Assembly (NCBI RefSeq): GCF_001043175.1
Contig: NZ_CP011494.1
Span: 2,542,001 to 2,606,000, forward strand
Length of the DNA: 64,000 nucleotides
Reading direction: 5' to 3'
DNA from: Marinobacter psychrophilus
Lineage (GTDB): Bacteria; Pseudomonadota; Gammaproteobacteria; Pseudomonadales; Oleiphilaceae
Both the position numbers and the translations under genes were made by a program. The notes beneath the pieces were generated by a model. It did not search any database. It was not told the origin of the DNA and was given only the letters and a program-made list of their open reading frames with translations. Every line of letters begins with the position of its first letter. Positions within the stretch are counted from its first letter, which is position 1. This document shows positions 60,084 through 64,000 of this stretch, one piece after another.

Positions 60084-61571
60084 TTATTCCACAATCAACG
60101 CAGCGTATTCTTTCTCTACCTTTTTGGTTTCCTTCTTGGAAAAACCACCCAAAACTTCCAACCCATGGCGCAAACGCGCACGGGTCATGTCTGGCCCCAA
60201 CTGTTCCATAGAGTCCATCACCGACCAGGAATTCGGCGTACCGGCAATCGCCACGAACACAGCAAACATGAAATCGCCCATTTTCAGGTCCATCGCCTTA
60301 GCCAGAAACTTCACATCGGCAAATATGTTGTCTTTACTCCAGTGGCGCTGAGCCTCCAGTTGCCACAACGTAAACTGCAGTACCCGCTTAACCTGCCCTT
60401 CTTCCAATTTATTGTGAGCGAAGCTCTCTGGCGTCAACGGCAACATGCCGCTGAACATAAACTGGGCCATGGGTGCCACATCCGAGAACACGTCGGCACG
60501 GCCCTTCACAAACGGCACCAGCGCCGCCAAATCGTTCTGATTGAACCACCATTGACTCATACGCTGCAGAAACTGCTCATCGCTGAGCTCTTCCCGCAGC
60601 CACAGGCCGTTCAGCCAGCGCAGTTTCTCAACATCAAACACCGGGCCACCCAGCGACACTCGCTGAATATCAAAATCACTGATCATCTCGTCCAGAGTGA
60701 ACTTCTCGCGCTCATCCGGCATCGACCAGCCCATGCGTCCCAGGTAATTGGTCACCGCTTCCGGCAGAAAGCCCATACGCTCATAAAAATTGATGCTGGT
60801 AGGATTCTTGCGCTTCGACAGTTTGCTCTTGTCCGGGTTACGCAGCAGCGGCAAGTGACACAGCACCGGCATGTCCCAGCCGAAATACTCATACAGCAGC
60901 TTGTGCTTGGGCGCCGAGTTAATCCATTCCTCACCGCGCAGCACGTGAGTGATTTCCATCAGGTGGTCGTCCACCACGTTCGCCAAGTGGTACGTGGGCA
61001 TGCCGTCAGACTTCAGCAAAATCTGGCAGTCTACCTGGGCCCAGTCGATCTCGATGATACCGCGCAGCATGTCGGCAATTTCGCACACGCCTTCGTTGGG
61101 CACTTTCATGCGAATGACGAAGGAATCGCCCGCTTCCCGGCGACGATGCACCTCTTCCTGTGACAGCTCCAGATTGCCCTTAATGCCCGGGTTCAGCCCC
61201 GCGGCCTTGCGCTCTTCACGAATCACATCCAGCTCTTCCGGCGTGCGGAAGCAATAGAACGCATGGCCGGCCGTAACCAGGTCTTCAGCGTACTGGGCGT
61301 AAGAATCCTTGCGCTCCGATTGGCGATAAGGGCCGTGGGGGCCGCCCACATCGGGGCCTTCATCCCAGTTCAAACCAAGCCAGCGCAGCGCAGTCAAAAT
61401 TTCCTGTTCGGATTCCGGTGTACTGCGGGCCTGGTCGGTGTCTTCAATGCGCAAAATAAACTGGCCCCCGTGCTGGCGTGCGAAACACAGGTTGAACAAG
61501 GCTACATAAGCGGTGCCAACGTGCGGATCGCCAGTGGGCGACGGGGCAATTCGGGTACGGACTAAAGTCAT
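60084..61571 (-). CDS. gltX: Glutamyl-tRNA synthetase
   Basis: This 495-residue class I synthetase has the HIGH motif [13 protein letters not shown] (residues 9-21) and the KMSKS motif KLSKRKNP. The C-terminal anticodon-binding domain is complete. There is no zinc Cys cluster between the motifs ([17 protein letters not shown]), so it is the zinc-free type. It lies beside tRNA-Glu. Confidence 0.96.
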   Translation of the reverse strand: MTLVRTRIAPSPTGDPHVGTAYVALFNLCFARQHGGQFILRIEDTDQARSTPESEQEILTALRWLGLNWDEGPDVGGPHGPYRQSERKDSYAQYAEDLVTAGHAFYCFRTPEELDVIREERKAAGLNPGIKGNLELSQEEVHRRREAGDSFVIRMKVPNEGVCEIADMLRGIIEIDWAQVDCQILLKSDGMPTYHLANVVDDHLMEITHVLRGEEWINSAPKHKLLYEYFGWDMPVLCHLPLLRNPDKSKLSKRKNPTSINFYERMGFLPEAVTNYLGRMGWSMPDEREKFTLDEMISDFDIQRVSLGGPVFDVEKLRWLNGLWLREELSDEQFLQRMSQWWFNQNDLAALVPFVKGRADVFSDVAPMAQFMFSGMLPLTPESFAHNKLEEGQVKRVLQFTLWQLEAQRHWSKDNIFADVKFLAKAMDLKMGDFMFAVFVAIAGTPNSWSVMDSMEQLGPDMTRARLRHGLEVLGGFSKKETKKVEKEYAALIVE

Positions 61572-61759
61572 GGATGGTTCCTGAAATAAATTCCCGAGAA
61601 TAGCCTGGGAATAAGAGCATTAGAGAATAAAATGAGAGCCTGAAAGACTGGAAAGTGGCCGTTAATCGTCAATTAGTCTTCCATTATAACGACCAAACCG
61701 GTAAACCGCATTGCCACCAACGCTTTCGCTTAAGACTGCATTTGCGCCGCACCTCATTA

Positions 61760-61780
61760 AAGTAATATTATAACATTCTC
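61760..61780. promoter_or_regulatory. Zur-like operator upstream of znuA
   Basis: AAGTAATATTATAACATTCT resembles the gammaproteobacterial Zur box (GTTATAnTATAAC core). The right half TATAACATT is exact and the left half has two changes. It lies 60-80 bp upstream of the znuA start, placing it over the likely promoter. Confidence 0.6.
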
Positions 61781-61822
61781 AAAGCACTCGGCGGCCACCG
61801 CCGCCTACCCTGATAAATCTGA

Positions 61823-62935
61823 ATGGAACACCAAGCCATGAACACCCAACTACGCCTGCCCCACGCCGTTTTTGTGACCGGCCTGATAACACTCGCCGCT
61901 GCCCTACCCGCAGCCGCCGACACACAGATAGTCACATCCATCAAACCGCTGGAACTACTGGTACGCGCCGTGGCCACCGATGACGTCACTGTTACCAGCC
62001 TCGTCGCCCCGGGCGGCAGCCCGCACAACTACACCCTGCGCCCGTCCCAGCGCCGCGCACTGGAGCAGGCCGACGCCATCTTCTGGGTAGGGCCAGAGGT
62101 GGAAAGCTTTCTTATTGGCCTGCTGGCCAATAACGAATTCAGCGGCAGAACCCATCAACTGATGGGCCAAACCGACAACCGTAACGAAGAAGCCCCCCAC
62201 GCCGACGATGATGAAAGCCGTGAGCACAATGACCATCAACAACACCAGGCTGACGAAGAAAAACACGATGGTCATAGTGACGAAGACAAACACAACGATC
62301 ACGCTGACAAAGAAAAACACAGCGAACACAGCGAACACAGCGAACACAGCGAACACAGCGAACACAGCGAACACAGCGACGAGCATGCCCAGGCTGATGA
62401 TGAACACAATCACGACCACGGCACGGGTGACGACCCACACATTTGGGTAGATCCACAACAAGCGCTTGAGATGGCCCACTCCATCGCCCAAACGCTGTCA
62501 AAACTGGACAGCACCAACGCCCAGGCCATTCAGCAAAATCTGGAAGCGTTTGAACAACGCCTGAATGCCCGCGAAGCCAGCATCCGCGAGCAACTCGAAC
62601 CGCTGCAAAACCGGACACTGTTCTCCTACCACAGCGCCTTCACCCGCTTCGCCGAACACTACGGCCTGCAACTGCAAGGCGTACTCACACTGAACCCGGC
62701 ACTCAGCCCCGGCGCCAAACACATCGCCGAAGTACAAAACCAGCTAAAACAAGCCGGCAGCGCCTGCCTGCTCACCGAACCCCAGTTCAACACTCAATGG
62801 TGGAAAAGCATCACAGAGGGCCTAGACATCACCTTCAGCACCTGGGACCCACTGGCCACAGACATACCCGCCACGCCCGAAGGCTATGAGCAGTTCCAAC
62901 AAAGCATCGCCGATGCCGTGCTGAACTGCCGCTAG
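61823..62935 (+). CDS. znuA: Zinc ABC transporter substrate-binding protein ZnuA
   Basis: This 370-residue periplasmic protein of the A-1 metal-binding family has a signal peptide (cleavage after about ALPAAAD). Metal ligands are expected in APGGSPHNYTLRPSQ, DPHIWVDP and YHSAFTRFAEHYG. A long His/Asp/Glu loop (about residues 120-200) contains an EHS tandem repeat and probably gathers zinc. Either ATG at 61823 or 61838 could start it; the second gives a normal signal peptide. znuB, znuC and zur are not adjacent. The Zur-like box upstream supports zinc control. Confidence 0.93.
   Translation: MEHQAMNTQLRLPHAVFVTGLITLAAALPAAADTQIVTSIKPLELLVRAVATDDVTVTSLVAPGGSPHNYTLRPSQRRALEQADAIFWVGPEVESFLIGLLANNEFSGRTHQLMGQTDNRNEEAPHADDDESREHNDHQQHQADEEKHDGHSDEDKHNDHADKEKHSEHSEHSEHSEHSEHSEHSDEHAQADDEHNHDHGTGDDPHIWVDPQQALEMAHSIAQTLSKLDSTNAQAIQQNLEAFEQRLNAREASIREQLEPLQNRTLFSYHSAFTRFAEHYGLQLQGVLTLNPALSPGAKHIAEVQNQLKQAGSACLLTEPQFNTQWWKSITEGLDITFSTWDPLATDIPATPEGYEQFQQSIADAVLNCR
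62315..62377 (+). repeat. 9-bp tandem repeat encoding EHS in znuA
   Basis: Six identical GAACACAGC units (62324-62377) after a variant AAACACAGC. The perfect identity suggests recent expansion; copy number can change without shifting the frame. Confidence 0.95.
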
Positions 62936-62946
62936 GGAGAGGGCCA

Positions 62947-62971
62947 GGGGAAGGATTTCAAATCCGTCCCC
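62947..62971. repeat. Dispersed palindrome copy 8
   Basis: GGGGAAGGATTT, C, then AAATCCGTCCCC; one arm mismatch. It lies 12 bp past the znuA stop. Confidence 0.85.
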
Positions 62972-62995
62972 GCTTTGGCTTTGGCTTCGTCCTTC

Positions 62996-63018
62996 GAGAC
63001 AGATTTCAAATCTGTCCC
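62996..63018. repeat. Dispersed palindrome copy 9
   Basis: GAGACAGATTT, C, then AAATCTGTCCC. Flanking CCTTCG and CGAAGG extend the hairpin to 62991-63022. Together with copy 8 it fills the znuA/metB-like gap; the two copies could fold separately or pair with each other. Confidence 0.85.
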
Positions 63019-63066
63019 GAAGGTAAGCTTTATGAGAAACTGCTCCCCCAAAAAGGAGCCTCAGCC

Positions 63067-64000
63067 ATGCCCGACCACAGCCCGTCACCCAATCACCACC
63101 CCGCCACCCGCATCATTCACAACCGGCGCCATCGGGACCAGCAAGGCAGCCCTTACTCGCCGGTATACAACACCACCACCTACCGCTTCGACACAACCGC
63201 CGAGCAGCTGGCCGTGGTAAAAGGTGAAAACGACGGCAACCTCTACACCCGCTGGGGCACCAACCCCACCATCAAAGAGCTGGAACAGGGGCTGGCGCAG
63301 CTGGAATCAGCACAGGCCGGACTGGCGTTTGCCTCCGGCATGGCGGCCATCTCCGCCACCCTATTTGCCCATGGCCGCAACGGCATAGTGTGCGCAGGCG
63401 ATCTGTACGGCGGCACCCAGGAACTGCTGATGAATCATTTCGAGCCCCTGGGCATTCCCTTTACCTTCCTTCTGAACCAACAGCTGGATGAGCTGGAACA
63501 GCACCTGACCAAACCCGGTATGCTGGTGTACTGCGAAACCCCGGCCAACCCAACCATGGCTATACTCGACATCGCCGACCTGGCCCGCCGTGCTCACGCT
63601 AAGGGCGCCTTATTAGCCGTTGATAACACCTTCGCCAGCCCCATCAACCAGCGTCCGCTGGAACTGGGCGCGGACCTGGTCATGCACAGCGCCACAAAAT
63701 ACCTGGCCGGCCACAGCGACTTAACCGCCGGCGCCTTCATGTCCAGCGCAGAACTCGCCAAACCCGTCGCCGCCTGGCGTAAAAGCCTGGGCCAGATACT
63801 GGCACCGGAAATGGCCGCGCTTCTGTCGCGCAGCCTACGAACCCTGCACGTACGAGTCCGCCAGCACAACGAAAACGCCATGGCCGTCGCCATTGCCATG
63901 GAAAAACACCCGAAAGTCAGCCGCGTACTCTACCCCGGTCTGCCAGATTTCCCCGGCCACCAACTCGCCAGGCAACAAATGCACGGCTTCGGCGGTATGC
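63067..64000 (+). CDS. PLP-dependent Cys/Met metabolism enzyme (cystathionine gamma-synthase type), 3' end outside the window
   Basis: 311 codons are open to the right edge. The PLP lysine is K211 in HSATKYLAGHSD, with the phosphate-binding FASGMAAISA near residue 98, YTRWGTNPT near 69, and ETPANPTMAILDI. The family includes MetB, MetC, MetZ and methionine gamma-lyase; the sequence seen does not decide among them. AAGGAGC lies 11 nt upstream of the ATG. It follows two copies of the dispersed palindrome. Confidence 0.88.
   Translation, partial: MPDHSPSPNHHPATRIIHNRRHRDQQGSPYSPVYNTTTYRFDTTAEQLAVVKGENDGNLYTRWGTNPTIKELEQGLAQLESAQAGLAFASGMAAISATLFAHGRNGIVCAGDLYGGTQELLMNHFEPLGIPFTFLLNQQLDELEQHLTKPGMLVYCETPANPTMAILDIADLARRAHAKGALLAVDNTFASPINQRPLELGADLVMHSATKYLAGHSDLTAGAFMSSAELAKPVAAWRKSLGQILAPEMAALLSRSLRTLHVRVRQHNENAMAVAIAMEKHPKVSRVLYPGLPDFPGHQLARQQMHGFGGM

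Noticed and set aside
60165..61163. 332-codon open frame opposite gltX
   Set aside because: Same reason: shadow of a strong gene, rich in His/Gln/Arg, no family resemblance.
62315..62377. CRISPR-like array at the 9-bp repeats
   Set aside because: Units are contiguous without spacers and encode an in-frame EHS tract in ZnuA.

Overview
The window is a gene-dense stretch of a gammaproteobacterial chromosome. Gene order and protein style look like Marinobacter or a close relative of Pseudomonas. The clues are the tig-clpP-clpX-lon-hupB-ppiD block, the hexR/zwf divergence, the rne-rluC-HAD-sppA-maf-yceD-rpmF-plsX-fabD-fabG-acpP-pabC-mltG-tmk block, a put locus with an AraC-type regulator as in Pseudomonas, and a ppsA/ppsR divergence. 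Almost everything is housekeeping. I see no prophage, integrase, transposase, toxin-antitoxin pair, CRISPR array or recognisable defence system.

Layout. 1-1.4 kb: the 5' end of zwf and its divergent regulator hexR, with two HexR-like boxes between them. 1.4-10.1 kb: protein quality control (ppiD, hupB, lon, clpX, clpP, tig), all on the minus strand. 10.2-11.5 kb: a hotdog thioesterase and a four-tRNA operon (Pro, Arg, His, Leu) with a near-consensus promoter. 11.7-18.9 kb: folD, glcB, cysS, glnS and ppiB. 18.9-24.6 kb: lpxH, a phaJ-like hydratase and divergent phaB-like reductase, an unassigned lipoprotein, a yghU-type GST, a ferredoxin/flavodoxin-NADP reductase and miaE. 24.8-33.5 kb: acnB, then proline use (putP, a short putA lacking the DNA-binding domain, and an AraC regulator). 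33.6-44.1 kb: the fatty-acid/cell-envelope block. Two genes usual in it, fabF and holB, are not at their expected places. 44.1-48.5 kb: a long rne leader, rne, and a ygfB/UPF0149 gene. 48.5-51.6 kb: a PHP phosphatase, yciI, an SH3-domain membrane protein, a PilZ protein and rraA. 51.7-58 kb: ppsA, ppsR and a PreP-like M16 protease. 58.2-60 kb: a frameshifted membrane-protein gene coupled to a two-domain PTPS/QueD-like gene, then tRNA-Ala and tRNA-Glu. 60-64 kb: gltX, znuA with a Zur-like box, and the start of a PLP-dependent Cys/Met gene.

The genes give a coherent picture. They cover central carbon control (HexR, Zwf, PpsA/PpsR, AcnB, GlcB), RNA turnover and ribosome assembly (RNase E, RraA, RluC, YceD, L32, PHP nuclease), and envelope or lipid synthesis (PlsX, FabD, FabG, ACP, LpxH, MltG).

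The parts the gene list does not explain are repetitive DNA. (a) A dispersed palindrome of about 25 bp, with half-site GGGGACAGATTT, occurs at least nine times, always at gene ends. One copy has become the glcB terminator and others extend the folD reading frame. (b) Short degenerate tandem repeats of 12 bp (four codons) sit at the ends of several unrelated genes (miaE, the M16 protease leader, the frameshifted ORF, sppA), with 11-bp and 14-bp arrays in the put and ppsA/ppsR control regions. These are the best candidates for something not yet described. I cannot show that they are functional from one sequence.
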